From Brevibacterium sp. HMSC07C04 (GTDB taxonomy: Bacteria > Actinomycetota > Actinomycetes > Actinomycetales > Brevibacteriaceae): 64,000 nucleotides of DNA. A program made the position numbers and the translations under genes. The DNA lies in contig NZ_KV823261.1 of assembly GCF_001815905.1 (NCBI RefSeq), positions 1-64,000 of the forward strand, given 5' to 3'. Below, one piece after another: positions 17,857 through 26,139 of this stretch (positions are counted from its first letter, which is position 1; every line of letters starts with the position of its first letter). The notes below the pieces were generated by a model. That model made no database searches, was not told the origin of the DNA, and saw nothing but the letters and a program-made list of their open reading frames with translations.

Positions 17857-19110
17857 CTATGACGGCAGGAGACCGAGGAGGTCGGCCAATTGGTAGCAGC
17901 CGAGCCCTATGACGACCAGAGTGATGGCACCGCCGAAGACATTGGCCCAGAGGCCGTTGGCGTTATCACCTACTACCTTTTTGCTGTTCATCGTAACGAG
18001 CAGGAAGATCGCAATGATCGGCAGAAGCAGGCCGTTGGCAGCCTGAGCTATGACGATGAGCTGAATCGGCTCGATGCCGGTCAGGGCAATAATCGCCCCG
18101 ACGGCGAGGACTGAAATCCATACCCCGCGAAACAGCGGGCTCTTCATGTCGGTGCTTTTGCCGAGTATTCCGGTGATGGCATAGGCCGCGCCGAGTGGGC
18201 CGGCAAGAGCGGAGGTGAAGCCCGCCGCGAACAGCCCGAGTGCGAACACCCATGTCGAGGCATCTCCCAGCAACGGTTGAAGCGATGTGGAGAGGTCTTC
18301 CGCAGTTTCGGCGCTCATTCCGTGCAGGAAAAGTGCGCCGAAAGACGTCGCCATGACCGCCAGTGTGATGAGTCCGCCAAGTGAGATCGAGGCGGCGGTG
18401 TCGAGACGAGCTTCCTTCATAGCCTGCATCTTCGGCACACCCTCCCAGTTTTCCTGCACGAGGCTTGCGTGGAGGAAGACATTGTATGGGACCACTGTCG
18501 TGCCGATCAGCGCGATTGCTGTCAGCGCAGATCCCGGCGGCAGCGATGGTGCGAAGATCCCTTTGAAGATCTCGCCGACTGGAGGCTGCACAACGAAGGC
18601 GGTGATGACGAACAGGATTGTGAGGATGCCGACCATGACCATGAGCACACGCTCGATGGTTTTGTAGCTGCCGGTGATGAGCAGACTGAAGATCGCGACG
18701 ACTATGAGCGCGACGATGATTCTCATGTCGATGGGTGCGACCGCCGATACGGCTAACGATGTTCCCGTCGTGTCGCCCCCGGCGTAGGCCGCACCGCCGA
18801 TGCCGATCGCGGCTACCACGAGGATGATCATGAGCGTGCGCAGAATGGGATTGTCAAGCGCGCGGCGCATGGCTTCACCGAGGCCGAGGCCCGCGCCGAT
18901 GCCGAGCCTGACCGCCATTTCCTGCAGGACGAGAGTGGCGATGATCGAGAAGACAACAGACCATGCCAGTGTGAAGCCGTAGTCTGCGCCGGTGACGATA
19001 GCGGTCGTGATTGTGCCGGGGCCGATGAACGAGGCCGCAATGATGAGTCCAGGGCCGAACAGTGATCCCTGGCGCTTCTTTTCTGCTGTGTTTGGTGAAG
19101 AGGGGTTCAC
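17857..19110 (-). CDS. Nramp-fold transporter with non-canonical metal site
   Basis: 417 aa from GTG 19110, which has AGAGGAG seven bases upstream. About 11 membrane segments with the Nramp/SLC11 layout. The two unwound-helix motifs that bind Mn/Fe in canonical MntH are changed: TM1 DPGN is GPGT (30-33) and TM6 MPH is VPY (207-209). It belongs to a widespread Nramp-like clade often annotated as divalent metal transporter, but the Asp, Asn, Met and His ligands are absent, so substrate and ion coupling are uncertain. No metal-responsive riboswitch or regulator is adjacent. Confidence 0.8.
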   Translation of the reverse strand: MNPSSPNTAEKKRQGSLFGPGLIIAASFIGPGTITTAIVTGADYGFTLAWSVVFSIIATLVLQEMAVRLGIGAGLGLGEAMRRALDNPILRTLMIILVVAAIGIGGAAYAGGDTTGTSLAVSAVAPIDMRIIVALIVVAIFSLLITGSYKTIERVLMVMVGILTILFVITAFVVQPPVGEIFKGIFAPSLPPGSALTAIALIGTTVVPYNVFLHASLVQENWEGVPKMQAMKEARLDTAASISLGGLITLAVMATSFGALFLHGMSAETAEDLSTSLQPLLGDASTWVFALGLFAAGFTSALAGPLGAAYAITGILGKSTDMKSPLFRGVWISVLAVGAIIALTGIEPIQLIVIAQAANGLLLPIIAIFLLVTMNSKKVVGDNANGLWANVFGGAITLVVIGLGCYQLADLLGLLPS

Positions 19111-19283
19111 GAGAGCTCCTCTAGGCCGGGGAGTTTCCCCGATTATGTGACCGTCAGCATAACGATAGTGAGTGAAACGACAGTCGCGGGGATGTTTTCC
19201 TGTGTATCGCCTGAGTGCCTTAGCGGGAATGAACGAGCTCGCAGCATATGACGGACGGGCTCTCCGGCCCGGAGCCCGAACGC

Positions 19284-19320
19284 AAAAATCCCGGGACATC
19301 GAGTGAACGATATCCCGGGA
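19284..19320 (-). terminator. tRNA-Val terminator
   Basis: On the minus strand, an 8-bp palindromic arm (19313-19320 with 19289-19296) plus an inner ATCG/CGAT pairing, followed by five T residues (19284-19288). It starts 3 bases after the encoded CCA. Confidence 0.85.
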
Positions 19321-19322
19321 CT

Positions 19323-19399
19323 TGGTGGGCCCAGAGGGACTCGAACCCCCGACCCTCTCGGTGTAAACGAGATGCTCTAGCCAACTGAGCTATAGGCCC
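19323..19399 (-). tRNA. tRNA-Val (TAC)
   Basis: The cloverleaf spans 19326-19399; the CCA end is encoded at 19323-19325, unlike the other tRNAs here. Anticodon TAC at 19363-19365; acceptor GGGCCTA; T-arm GGTTCGAGTCC. A terminator follows. Confidence 0.96.
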
Positions 19400-19419
19400 T
19401 AACCGTGATAAGAATACAG

Positions 19420-19932
19420 TCAGTCGGCGATCCTGCCAATTCGGCTCAGCGTGCTGGCAAGAGCGGCTCTGCTGTCAGCTGGTCCAGCAGTGGAGTCAAA
19501 CAGGGCTCGATTCTGTTCAAACGCGACTGCCGCGCAGGTGAGCACCACCGAGCAGTGACGCTCCGCCTCGTCGGAAATCTGGGCGCGCACCGCAGCGGGC
19601 AGGACAGGGTCACCCGAATGAGCGTAGGCGAGCGAAAAGATGTCCGCACCGTCGCGGTAGCGCAGCAGGACATCGTGCATGCGCAGCAGAATGTCAGCCC
19701 CGGTCATGCCTGCGCCCTGTCCGATAGCCTCATCCACTTCAGTGGCGATGCGCCGGGCTACAAGGACGAAGATCTCCTGCTTGTTCTTCACGTGCCAGTA
19801 CAATGCGGATGGGCCGACACCCAGGTCGCGAGCCAATCTGCGCATAGAAAGGTCGCCCATGCCGTAGTCGGTGAGGATGGCTACCGCAGCATCGGCAATG
19901 CGGTGAACAGACAGGCTCATGGAGTCAATCAT
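19420..19932 (-). CDS. TetR-family transcriptional regulator
   Basis: 170 aa from ATG 19932. ATG 19920 or 19995 are alternatives, and no clear Shine-Dalgarno site settles it. The N-terminal DNA-binding domain ends with MRRLARDLGVGPSALYWHVK, a typical TetR recognition helix with the YxHxxxK signature. The helical ligand domain is short (about 110 aa). It faces tRNA-Pro and the ABC transporter divergently, and either these or the Nramp-like gene might be targets; this is inference. The effector is unknown. Confidence 0.88.
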   Translation of the reverse strand: MIDSMSLSVHRIADAAVAILTDYGMGDLSMRRLARDLGVGPSALYWHVKNKQEIFVLVARRIATEVDEAIGQGAGMTGADILLRMHDVLLRYRDGADIFSLAYAHSGDPVLPAAVRAQISDEAERHCSVVLTCAAVAFEQNRALFDSTAGPADSRAALASTLSRIGRIAD

Positions 19933-19951
19933 GGCAGGTCGGAAGCCGGAT

Positions 19952-19980
19952 TTCGCAATCAGTCCGCGGTGGGCTATAGT
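19952..19980 (+). promoter_or_regulatory. tRNA-Pro promoter
   Basis: TTCGCA (19952-19957) and TATAGT (19975-19980) with a 17-base spacer. The start would fall near 19988, about 11 bases before tRNA-Pro. It overlaps the 5' region of the tetR gene on the other strand. Confidence 0.6.
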
Positions 19981-19998
19981 TGTCCCCGTTGCCATTCA

Positions 19999-20072
19999 CG
20001 GGATATGGCGCAGTTTGGTAGCGCGCCTCGTTCGGGACGAGGAGGTCGTGGGTTCAAATCCCGCTATCCCGA
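19999..20072 (+). tRNA. tRNA-Pro (CGG)
   Basis: 74-nt cloverleaf. Acceptor CGGGATA/TATCCCG, anticodon CGG at 20033-20035 and T-arm GGTTCAAATCCCGC. CCA is not encoded. Confidence 0.96.
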
Positions 20073-20074
20073 CG

Positions 20075-20105
20075 AGTCCTCGGGTCCATCCGAGGACTTT
20101 TGCTT
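20075..20105 (+). terminator. tRNA-Pro terminator in the ABC operon leader
   Basis: A perfect 9-bp stem (20075-20083/20090-20098) followed by a T-rich tract, ending about 20 bases before the solute-binding protein start. Read-through here could feed the ABC operon. Confidence 0.8.
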
Positions 20106-20123
20106 TAGAGGAAGGCAACCACA

Positions 20124-21077
20124 ATGAAGTGGACCGCAGTACTCGCTGCCGCCGCTGTCTTGACGCTCACCGCATGCGGTGCCCGCCCCCTGTCTGAACT
20201 TGAAGATGTGCAGGGCACAGTCTCTGAAACATCGGTGCCGGAAGAAGAAAAAGCAAAAGACGCCCTCGATTCGATCCAAGAAGACGCTGAGCTCAAAGCC
20301 CTGCTTCCTGACGATGTTCGCCAGCGCGGGCTGAAATGGGCTACGTCCGTCGGCTATCCGCCCATGGAGCTGTGGACATCCGATAACTCTGAAATCATCG
20401 GGGTCGATCCGGCGATAGCGCACGCAGTATCAAAGAAGCTCGGTGTGCCGATGTCTTTGGAGAACCAGGAGTTCGCATCGCTCATCCCCGGCCTGATCTC
20501 GAAGCGCTATGACGTGATGATCAGTTCGACAACAGACAACGAAGAGCGCCGCAAGACCACAACTTTCGTCGACTACGTCCAAGCCGGAAACGCTTTCCTC
20601 GTCTACGAAGGAAACCCCGAAGGGATTGCCCGTCCCGATGACCTCTGCGGCAAATCGGTGGCCCTGGTCGCCAACGGATCGTCGTTCGAAAAGGCCAAAG
20701 AGTTCTCCAAGAAGTGCGAAGACAACGGCAAACAGCCCTATAAGATCCTCAGCTTCGAAGACGACAACAACGCCAACCTCGCTGTTCAAAGCCGACGGGC
20801 CACTGCCACGGTGACTGATTTTCCAGTCGCCGCATACCGGGCAGCCGATAAGAAGAACAAGATGGCAGTCGTGCCGATCGACGGCGACGAAGCCGTGTGG
20901 GGCATCGGCATTGACAATTCCCGCACAGAGCTGGTTGACCCCATCTACGGGGCGCTGAGTGCGCTGATAGAAGACGGCACCTACGGGGAGATCCTGAAAG
21001 CGTGGGACGTCGAGCGCATGGCGGTGGACAAGGTCACAGTCAACTTGGAGGAGCACACGATCGGCGGTGACGACTGA
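20124..21077 (+). CDS. Amino acid ABC transporter, substrate-binding lipoprotein
   Basis: 317 aa. Lipoprotein signal with lipobox LTAC (Cys18). After an acidic spacer (25-60), residues about 65-300 form a family 3 solute-binding fold for polar amino acids (GVDPAIAHAVSKKLG, then FASLIPGLISKRYDVMISST). The ligand could be glutamate, glutamine or another polar amino acid. GAGGAAGG is the ribosome site. The stop overlaps the permease start (TGATG). The protein is membrane-anchored on the outer face and delivers ligand to the permease. Confidence 0.9.
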   Translation: MKWTAVLAAAAVLTLTACGARPLSELEDVQGTVSETSVPEEEKAKDALDSIQEDAELKALLPDDVRQRGLKWATSVGYPPMELWTSDNSEIIGVDPAIAHAVSKKLGVPMSLENQEFASLIPGLISKRYDVMISSTTDNEERRKTTTFVDYVQAGNAFLVYEGNPEGIARPDDLCGKSVALVANGSSFEKAKEFSKKCEDNGKQPYKILSFEDDNNANLAVQSRRATATVTDFPVAAYRAADKKNKMAVVPIDGDEAVWGIGIDNSRTELVDPIYGALSALIEDGTYGEILKAWDVERMAVDKVTVNLEEHTIGGDD

Positions 21078-22054
21078 TGCGCACAGAGCCATTTGTCGAC
21101 GCGGACGGCACACAGCGCAGAATCATTGCGCCTGTCCCGTGGGGCAGGATTGCTGTGGGGGCTCTGGCCATCCTGTTCGTGGTGTGGGTGCTGTCGTTGT
21201 TCGTCTTCAACGAAAGAATCCTCTGGTCTGAAGTTGCCCACTACTTCTTCTATTCGACAATCCTCAGCGGGATTGCCAATACGCTCTGGATTTCTGTCAT
21301 CGCTACGCTGGTGGGCCTCGTCCTGGGCGTGCTGCTGGCCATTATGAAGCTGTCCCACAACCCGGTGCTGCGGGCCATTTCCGAGGTCTATCTGTGGATC
21401 TTCCGCGGAACGCCGGTTCTTGTGCAGCTGGTCTTCTGGTTCAATCTGGCTTTTCTGCTGCCGTACCTGATCGTCAAGATCCCGTTCACCACGATCGGCG
21501 TATTCTGGGAAACCAATGCGCTTATAGGCCCAACCGAAGCCGCAATCCTCGGGCTTGGCCTCAACATGGCGGCGTACTTCGCGGAAACCGTGCGGGCGGG
21601 TATTCAGGCAGTCGATGTCGGCCAGACCGAGGCAGCGCTTGCCGGCGGACTTACACGCCGCCAGACCATGCGCTTGGTGGTCTTGCCGCAGGCCCTGCGG
21701 ATAATCATTCCACCTACTGCCAATGAGTTCATCTCGATGCTCAAAACCACGTCACTGGTGATGATCGTCGCGGGACACGACCTCATGACAAATGCGGCGA
21801 TCATCTATAAGCAGAACAACCTCATCATCGAACTGCTCATTGTGGTGAGCATCTGGTACATGATCATGACCGCAATAGCCACCTTCCTCCAGAGTCTGCT
21901 GGAGAAGCGGTTCGGCAAGGACCGTGTGCGCAGCGCCCGGGGTGCTACGTGGGCGCAGAATCTTGTCGGGCGGATGAGCCGCTCTTCTTCTGAGAAAACT
22001 CCCGAATCATCGGCCGCGCGCCGTACAGCGGAAGGATCCGGCCGTGCCAGCTGA
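21077..22054 (+). CDS. Amino acid ABC transporter permease
   Basis: 325 aa with an HisM/GlnP-type transmembrane domain of about five or six spans. The EAA loop for contact with the ATPase is visible as QAVDVGQTEAALAGGLTRRQ. The N-terminal cytosolic stretch is about 25 aa, and the C-terminus carries a 45-aa charged Ser/Arg tail. One permease gene implies a homodimeric channel. Coupled to the binding protein upstream and overlapped by the ATPase gene. Confidence 0.92.
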   Translation: MRTEPFVDADGTQRRIIAPVPWGRIAVGALAILFVVWVLSLFVFNERILWSEVAHYFFYSTILSGIANTLWISVIATLVGLVLGVLLAIMKLSHNPVLRAISEVYLWIFRGTPVLVQLVFWFNLAFLLPYLIVKIPFTTIGVFWETNALIGPTEAAILGLGLNMAAYFAETVRAGIQAVDVGQTEAALAGGLTRRQTMRLVVLPQALRIIIPPTANEFISMLKTTSLVMIVAGHDLMTNAAIIYKQNNLIIELLIVVSIWYMIMTAIATFLQSLLEKRFGKDRVRSARGATWAQNLVGRMSRSSSEKTPESSAARRTAEGSGRAS

Positions 22055-22820
22055 AGACGTCATCGTCCATGCGGAGGGTGTCAAGAAGTCCTACGGGGAG
22101 CACGAAGTCCTGCGGGGCGTGGATTTCCAGGTTCGATCGGGCGAAGTCGCCTGCATCATCGGACCTTCTGGTTCTGGAAAGTCGACGTTTCTGCGCACCC
22201 TCAACGGTTTGGAGTCGGTTGATTCCGGCAGTCTGACAGTGATGGGGGAGCAGGTGGGCTTCAGTCGGCGCGGCGAAGACTACCTGCGCTGGTCCGACAG
22301 GCGCTACGCGCAGTTCCGACAGCACATCGGCATGGTGTTTCAGCGATTCAACCTGTACGGACACCTTGATGCAGAAGAAAACGTCATGCTCAGCATGCGC
22401 CACGTCAAGGGGCTTTCTAAGTCGAAGGCCGAAAAGCGGGCAATTGAGGAACTTGAACGCGTTGGACTAGCAGAACACCGCCACAAGAAGGCGCACCAGC
22501 TCTCAGGTGGGCAGCAGCAGCGGGTTGCGATTGCGCGCAGCCTCGCGATGGATCCCGCGCTCATGCTTTTTGACGAACCGACCAGCGCATTGGATCCAGA
22601 GCTCGTCGACGAGGTGCTCTCGACTATGCAGCGGCTCGCTCTGGAGGGCATGACTATGGTCGTGGTCACGCATGAGCTCGGCTTTGCTCGAGAAGTCGGC
22701 GACACGCTGGCGTTCTTCGACCAGGGAGTCGTCGTTGAAAAAGGAGCGCCGGAAGCGCTCTTGGACAATGCCGACAGCGACCGGGTCCGCGCGTTCATCG
22801 AGCGCGTCCGCCACGCGTAG
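22044..22820 (+). CDS. Amino acid ABC transporter ATP-binding protein
   Basis: 258 aa from GTG 22044 with GGAAGGA upstream. Complete ABC ATPase: Walker A GPSGSGKST, Q-loop FQRFNLYGH, signature LSGGQQQRV, Walker B LMLFDEP, H-loop VVVTHELG. GlnQ/HisP type. Last gene of the three-gene uptake operon. A hairpin at 22878 follows, though its U-tract is on the opposite strand. Confidence 0.93.
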   Translation: MPAEDVIVHAEGVKKSYGEHEVLRGVDFQVRSGEVACIIGPSGSGKSTFLRTLNGLESVDSGSLTVMGEQVGFSRRGEDYLRWSDRRYAQFRQHIGMVFQRFNLYGHLDAEENVMLSMRHVKGLSKSKAEKRAIEELERVGLAEHRHKKAHQLSGGQQQRVAIARSLAMDPALMLFDEPTSALDPELVDEVLSTMQRLALEGMTMVVVTHELGFAREVGDTLAFFDQGVVVEKGAPEALLDNADSDRVRAFIERVRHA

Positions 22821-22877
22821 TCTGCCGTCTTCGGTGCGCTGATCTGGAATCCGCAAGCGCGGCGGCAGACAGCAAAA

Positions 22878-22910
22878 AGCGGGGGTGCCTCAACCAGGGG
22901 CACCCCCGCT
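22878..22910 (-). terminator. Terminator of the acyl-CoA synthetase gene
   Basis: A perfect 12-bp stem (22878-22889/22899-22910). The minus strand continues into TTTTTGC, so it serves the leftward gene best; it may also stop the convergent ABC operon. Confidence 0.8.
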
Positions 22911-22922
22911 CGTCGCCTCAGA

Positions 22923-24452
22923 TCAGGCCTGCGAGCCTTCGCGCAGTGAGCGCTTGAGGATCTTGCCCGCCGAGTTCTTCGGCAGGGCGTCTACGAAGTG
23001 CACAGCCTTGGGGACTTTGAACCCTGCGAGTTTGCCCTTGACGTGCTCGATGACAGCGTCTTCGGTGAGGCTTGCGCGGCCGGCGTCGGCGCGGACGACG
23101 TAGGCGGTGATGGCCTCAATCCACTTTTCGTCGGGCATGCCGACCACCGAGACTTCTTCCACACCGTCCATGGCGAAGATGGCGTCTTCAACTTCGCGGC
23201 TTGCCACAAGAACACCGCCGGTGTTGATGACGTCCTTCACGCGGTCAACAACCGTGATGTAGCCCTCTTCGTCGGCGACCACAAGGTCTCCGGAATGGAA
23301 CCAGCCGTCAACGAACGCTTCGGCGGTCTTCTCCGGCTTGTTCCAGTAGCCTTCGGCCAGCTGTGGGGAGCGGTAGAGGATTTCTCCGCGCTGTCCGACC
23401 TCGACGTCGTTGCCGTCGAGGTCGACAATCCTGGTTTCGACGAACAGCGCTGGGCGGCCGGCCGATGCCGGACGGTCTGCGTGCTCTTCGGGGCGCAGCA
23501 CGGTGCACAGCGGTCCCATTTCGGACTGTCCGAAGCAGTTGTAGAGGCCGAGTTCCGGCAGCTGCTTCTGCAGGCGCTCAACAATCGGGCCGGGCATGAT
23601 GGATGCCCCGTAGTACGCCTTCTTGAGCGACGAAAGGTCGCGCGTGGTGAAGCTCGGGTTGTTGGTCAGCGCAACCCACACGGTCGGAGCAGCGAAGAAC
23701 GCGGTGATGCGCTCCTTTTCGATGAGTTCGAGAAGCTCCTGCGGAACCGGGGTGGGCACGATGATGCTGTATGCGCCGCGCATGAGGGCGGGAATGAGCA
23801 GCACGTGCATCTGAGCCGAGTGGTACAGCGGCAGGGCGTGGACAAAGCGGTCCGAGCTTGTGAAATCCAGAGACGTCAGTGCGGACAGGTACTGGTGCAT
23901 GAGGCTGCGGTGCGTCATCACGGCACCCTTGGGCGACGAGGTGGTTCCCGAGGTGTAGAGCAGCTGCACACGATCGGTGTCGACGGGAGAGAATTCGCCG
24001 TCGCGGGCCGGGCCGTCGACTTTGAGGGCCGGTTCCACGAGGTCTTCCATGAGCATGCGCTCACGCTTCTGGCCGGCTTCAGTTTCCTCAATGAACGGCA
24101 TCAGGGCTTCTTCGGCCAAAACCAGCTTGGGGTCCGAGTCTGACAGGATGTAGTCGAGTTCGTCCTTCGTCAGCTGATAGTTGACGGGCACGTGGATGAG
24201 TCCTGCGCGAGCGCAGGCTAAGAACACAATGGCGAAAATGTCAGAGTTTTTGCTGTAGGCGGCAACGCGGTCGGCTTTTTCCAGGCCCCGTTCGGTGAAC
24301 AGTCGGGCGATGTTGGTAACTGCCTGGTCGAGCTGACTGTAGGTCCAAGTCCGTTCCTGGAAGACGATGGCGGTGGCCCCGGGAGTGCGCGCGGCGCTGC
24401 GCTTGACGATATCTCCGATGGTGGAGCGATTCTCTTCTGTGAGTTGTGTCAT
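22923..24452 (-). CDS. AMP-forming acyl-CoA synthetase
   Basis: 509 aa, ANL superfamily. The P-loop is LLYTSGTTSSPKGAVMTH. Motif A5 is YNCFGQSEMGP. The hinge region is GWFHSGDLVVADEEGYITVVD, and the C-terminal catalytic lysine lies in PKNSAGKILKR. It activates a carboxylic or fatty acid to the acyl-adenylate and then the CoA thioester; the chain length cannot be set. It is monocistronic, with a predicted leaderless promoter (TTGAAT 24482-24487, CACGAT 24459-24464). It diverges from the Nif3-like gene. Confidence 0.9.
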   Translation of the reverse strand: MTQLTEENRSTIGDIVKRSAARTPGATAIVFQERTWTYSQLDQAVTNIARLFTERGLEKADRVAAYSKNSDIFAIVFLACARAGLIHVPVNYQLTKDELDYILSDSDPKLVLAEEALMPFIEETEAGQKRERMLMEDLVEPALKVDGPARDGEFSPVDTDRVQLLYTSGTTSSPKGAVMTHRSLMHQYLSALTSLDFTSSDRFVHALPLYHSAQMHVLLIPALMRGAYSIIVPTPVPQELLELIEKERITAFFAAPTVWVALTNNPSFTTRDLSSLKKAYYGASIMPGPIVERLQKQLPELGLYNCFGQSEMGPLCTVLRPEEHADRPASAGRPALFVETRIVDLDGNDVEVGQRGEILYRSPQLAEGYWNKPEKTAEAFVDGWFHSGDLVVADEEGYITVVDRVKDVINTGGVLVASREVEDAIFAMDGVEEVSVVGMPDEKWIEAITAYVVRADAGRASLTEDAVIEHVKGKLAGFKVPKAVHFVDALPKNSAGKILKRSLREGSQA

Positions 24453-24458
24453 AGCAGA

Positions 24459-24487
24459 ATCGTGGCACAGTTCAAACGATCATTCAA
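24459..24487 (-). promoter_or_regulatory. Predicted leaderless promoter of the acyl-CoA synthetase gene
   Basis: Minus-strand TTGAAT (24482-24487) and CACGAT (24459-24464) with a 17-base spacer. The -10 ends six bases before the ATG at 24452. Confidence 0.5.
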
Positions 24488-24535
24488 TTTTCGGGCGCTG
24501 TCTTATATTCCCCGTTGATGCGTTAGTTTGAAGAC

Positions 24536-25393
24536 ATGACGAATGTGCGCGACGTAATGGGCGTCTGTGAACAGCTGTGGCCGAAAAACCTCGCCGAGGA
24601 CTGGGATTCCGTTGGGCTGGCAGTAGGTGATCCTGAATCTGCCGTGACCCACGTTCACTGCGCCCTGGATCCATCTGACGACGTCATCGCAGAAGCGGTT
24701 GAACTCGGCGCGGACTTCCTCTTCACGCACCATCCGCTGCTGCTTCGCGGCGTGACTTCCGTTGCCGCCGACACCTTAAAAGGAGGGGCTGTTCATACTC
24801 TGATCCAGTCTGGCATCGCACAGTTCAATGCGCACACGAACGCAGACTCCGTGCTCGGCGGCGTATCCGATGTTCTGGCCGACATCCTCCAGCTGCAGGA
24901 TGTCCAACCGCTTGTCCAGCACCCGGAAGCCGACGAGGGGGTAGGCCTGGGCCGGGTCGGGACCGTTGAGCCGACCAGCGTTGAAGACATCGCCGTGCGC
25001 TTAGCTCAGGGAGTTGATCTGTCTGTCCGGGGTATCGCCATCGGCGGTGACCCCAGTGCTGAAGTCACCCGCATCGCCGTTCTCGGAGGGGCCGGCGACT
25101 CGATGTTCGGCGCTGCGCGAAAGGCGAGGGCTCAGCTCTACGTCACATCGGATCTGCGTCATCACCCCGCATCGGAAGCTCTCGATACGGGTGCTCGCGG
25201 TGGCCCTCTCGAACACCTCATCGACATTTCCCACTACTCAGCGGAGTCGGCGTGGATTCCACGCGCTGCCGAACAGCTCGACGAAGCCCTGCGCTCTGGC
25301 GGCCACAGCGTCACGGTGACAGTGTCAGATGTCTGTTCGGACCCGTGGAGCGCGGTCGTTCTCCCTGATTCAGAGGAGTGGCAGTGGAACTGA
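24536..25393 (+). CDS. Nif3-like dinuclear metal centre protein
   Basis: 285 aa, close to the usual size of the short Nif3/YbgI form. The conserved metal ligands are seen in LFTHHPLLL, in FNAHTNAD, and near the C-terminus in LIDISHYSAE. Members form toroidal hexamers with two metals; hydrolase activity has been proposed but the role is unsettled. A TAGTTT hexamer (24524-24529) six bases before the ATG points to a leaderless mRNA. It overlaps the zinc-ribbon gene downstream by 16 bases. Confidence 0.9.
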   Translation: MTNVRDVMGVCEQLWPKNLAEDWDSVGLAVGDPESAVTHVHCALDPSDDVIAEAVELGADFLFTHHPLLLRGVTSVAADTLKGGAVHTLIQSGIAQFNAHTNADSVLGGVSDVLADILQLQDVQPLVQHPEADEGVGLGRVGTVEPTSVEDIAVRLAQGVDLSVRGIAIGGDPSAEVTRIAVLGGAGDSMFGAARKARAQLYVTSDLRHHPASEALDTGARGGPLEHLIDISHYSAESAWIPRAAEQLDEALRSGGHSVTVTVSDVCSDPWSAVVLPDSEEWQWN

Positions 25394-26091
25394 CTGAACA
25401 GCAGCACGCGGCCGCGCTGGAGTATGCGTCGCTGAGCGCGCAGATTCGCCGCAATCGCGCCGCGGCGCAGCAGAAAGAGCGCGTGGCACGTCTGCAGGAA
25501 CTGGCAGAGGACCACCGCACCCTTGCCGCACAAGCCAAAGACGTGCGCGCCGAAATTGAAAGTCACCAGAAGGAAGCCCGCGCGGCCGGGGCACAAGCCG
25601 CCGACGGTCGGACGAAGGCTGAGAGCATGGAGAGCAAACTCAATGCCGGGGTAGGACTCACAAGCCGGGATCTCGTGGCGCTGCAGGCAGACATCGAATC
25701 TGTGCGCGCTGCTGTCGGTCAGGCGGAAGACAGGGAGCTGCAAGCTCTCGAGAGTGCTGAATCGGCCGAGGCCCAGCTGGAACAGCTGCGCAGGCGTGCT
25801 GAGGAAATCGCGTCGGAGGGAAAAGCCGAGGGGCAGCGCCGACAAGAAGAAGCTGCCCGCCTGGACGGTGAACACGCCCAGCTGGTCGAACAGATTCAGG
25901 CGAAACTTTCTGAGCTTCCCGCCGGAGCAGCCTCGATTATCCGCTCTTCCGGCATCGGAGTGCTGGCGGCGGGCGCCTGCGGAGCGTGCGGGGCCGCGCT
26001 TTCCGGTGTGCAGGCGGATGCAGTCCGCAACGCGAAGCGCACCTGGGCGTTTCAGTGCGAAGACTGCGAGAGCCTCGTCGTTCAGGCCTGA
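25378..26091 (+). CDS. Coiled-coil protein with C4 zinc ribbon
   Basis: 237 aa. Residues about 5-175 are a long Ala/Glu/Gln-rich antiparallel coiled coil. Residues about 195-235 hold the C4 zinc ribbon: CGACG and CEDC pairs (zf-RING_7 type). Chlamydial CdsZ/CT398 and M. tuberculosis Rv2229c share this plan; no enzymatic function is known. GTG 25378 or GTG 25384 may start it. Both overlap the Nif3-like gene, so the pair is co-translated. Confidence 0.88.
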   Translation: MAVELTEQQHAAALEYASLSAQIRRNRAAAQQKERVARLQELAEDHRTLAAQAKDVRAEIESHQKEARAAGAQAADGRTKAESMESKLNAGVGLTSRDLVALQADIESVRAAVGQAEDRELQALESAESAEAQLEQLRRRAEEIASEGKAEGQRRQEEAARLDGEHAQLVEQIQAKLSELPAGAASIIRSSGIGVLAAGACGACGAALSGVQADAVRNAKRTWAFQCEDCESLVVQA

Positions 26092-26139
26092 TCGAACGGG
26101 CTGCCAGCGGTAGGCCGGTGCGCTGTCCCGTTGCTGCGG

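Noticed and set aside
20124-22820. Considered calling the transporter a glutamate (glu) system
   Set aside because: The binding protein's ligand residues cannot be assigned; only polar amino acid class is supported.
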